This document shows positions 6,091 to 6,606 of a stretch of 6,606 nucleotides of DNA, in pieces. The notes under the pieces were generated by a model. That model made no database searches. It had not been told where the DNA came from and was given only the letters and a program-made list of their open reading frames with translations. Position numbers and translations under genes: made by a program. Position 1 is the first letter of the stretch; each line of letters opens with the position of its first letter. Source of the DNA: Thiobacillus sp. UBA6918 (GTDB lineage: Bacteria; Pseudomonadota; Gammaproteobacteria; Burkholderiales; Thiobacillaceae); contig DKAU01000062.1 of the NCBI GenBank assembly GCA_002450925.1, positions 4,817 through 11,422 of the forward strand, written 5' to 3'.

Positions 6091-6606
6091 TCAGGCCAGA
6101 TTCGGTGCCAGCCACTTCTCCGCAGTGGCGATATCCCAGCCCTTGCGGCGGGCGTAGTCTTCCAGCTGGTCGCGGCCGATCTTGGCGACTGCGAAATACT
6201 GGCTTTGTGGATGGCTGAAATAAAAGCCGGACACTGCAGCCGCAGGCCACATGGCGAAACTTTCAGTCAATTCCAGGCCGGTATTTTCGGTGGCATCCAG
6301 CAAGTCGAATAACGGACCCTTTTCTGTATGCTCAGGGCAGGCCGGGTAGCCCGGCGCCGGACGGATGCCGCGGTATTCTTCCTTGATGAGCTGTTCGTTG
6401 CTCAGGTTCTCGTCTGCCGCATAGCCCCAGTATCCGGTTCGCACCTGCTGGTGCAGTTTTTCCGCGAAGGCTTCGGCCAGGCGATCGGCCAGCGCCTTGA
6501 ACAGGATGGCGTTGTAATCGTCGTGCGCCTTCTCGAACTCGGCCAGTTTTTCATCGAAGCGGCCACCGCCGGCAGTGACGGCAAAGGCGCCGAGATAATC
6601 CTTCAC
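6091..6606 (-). CDS. metH: Cobalamin-dependent methionine synthase, C-terminal (activation domain) part
   Basis: The 171 visible codons are the 3' end of a longer gene entering from the right edge. The first codon, GTG at 6606-6604, is an internal valine and not a start. The sequence is the AdoMet-binding reactivation domain of MetH: the conserved TGYWGYA segment, then RGIRPAPGYPACPEHTEK (the AdoMet-contact motif), TESFAMWPAAAVSGFYFSHP, and the family-typical ending DYARRKGWDIATAEKWLAPN. This domain re-methylates oxidised cob(II)alamin using AdoMet and flavodoxin, allowing homocysteine methylation from methyltetrahydrofolate to resume. Whether the homocysteine, folate and B12 domains are in the same polypeptide cannot be seen here; the full enzyme is usually about 1,200 residues. 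The TGA is three bases from the stop of convergent nudF. Confidence 0.95.
   Translation of the reverse strand: MKDYLGAFAVTAGGGRFDEKLAEFEKAHDDYNAILFKALADRLAEAFAEKLHQQVRTGYWGYAADENLSNEQLIKEEYRGIRPAPGYPACPEHTEKGPLFDLLDATENTGLELTESFAMWPAAAVSGFYFSHPQSQYFAVAKIGRDQLEDYARRKGWDIATAEKWLAPNLA

Noticed and set aside
1..6606. Search for CRISPR arrays, tRNAs, insertion sequences, attachment sites and long direct repeats
   Set aside because: None seen by eye on either strand; gene content looks like ordinary chromosomal backbone without signs of mobile DNA.

Overview
The window looks like a chromosomal segment from a beta-proteobacterium. I infer this from the RegB/RegA redox pair, the NarL/hybrid-kinase pair, MetH and NudF, all of beta-proteobacterial character; my guess is an autotrophic or methylotrophic lineage such as Nitrosomonadales, but a lineage call needs a database search. 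There are no rRNA or tRNA genes, insertion sequences, CRISPR arrays or phage genes. Coding density is high except for one gap of about 400 bp.

Layout. Positions 1-1431 (minus strand) hold a regB-regA redox two-component operon: a six-helix membrane histidine kinase with the quinone-site motif GGxxNPF and the redox cysteine of RegB, overlapping by 4 bp the start of its response regulator, which runs off the left edge. Divergent from it, after a 120 bp promoter region with a possible RegA-type site, is an exported protein (1552-2490, plus) that looks like an outer-membrane beta-barrel of the phenol-degradation-associated 'MetA' type, with a CX4C pair at its mature N-terminus and an HSHVH loop. 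It meets tail to tail, with overlapping stop codons, a second minus-strand signalling operon (5124 to 2487): a NarL/LuxR-type response regulator followed after 13 bp by a membrane hybrid histidine kinase with a C-terminal receiver domain.

Upstream of that operon lies the gap 5125-5526. It contains a perfect 7-2-7 AT-rich palindrome, the geometry used by NarL-family regulators, and, about 100 bp further on, a very strong plus-strand intrinsic terminator that no protein gene upstream accounts for. Together they suggest a small RNA or an attenuated leader. After the terminator comes a NudF-like ADP-ribose pyrophosphatase (5527-6087, plus), which converges with 3 bp spacing on the 3' end of metH (6091-6606, minus, entering from the right edge).

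How they work together. The left half is plausibly one redox-sensing and envelope module: RegBA senses the quinone pool and may control the divergent barrel gene. The second two-component system is a separate sensor of unknown signal. nudF and metH are housekeeping genes. Nothing here is a clearly new system. The items most worth a second look are the orphan terminator with its putative RNA, the 7-2-7 palindrome, and the cysteine/histidine-marked outer-membrane protein next to regBA.
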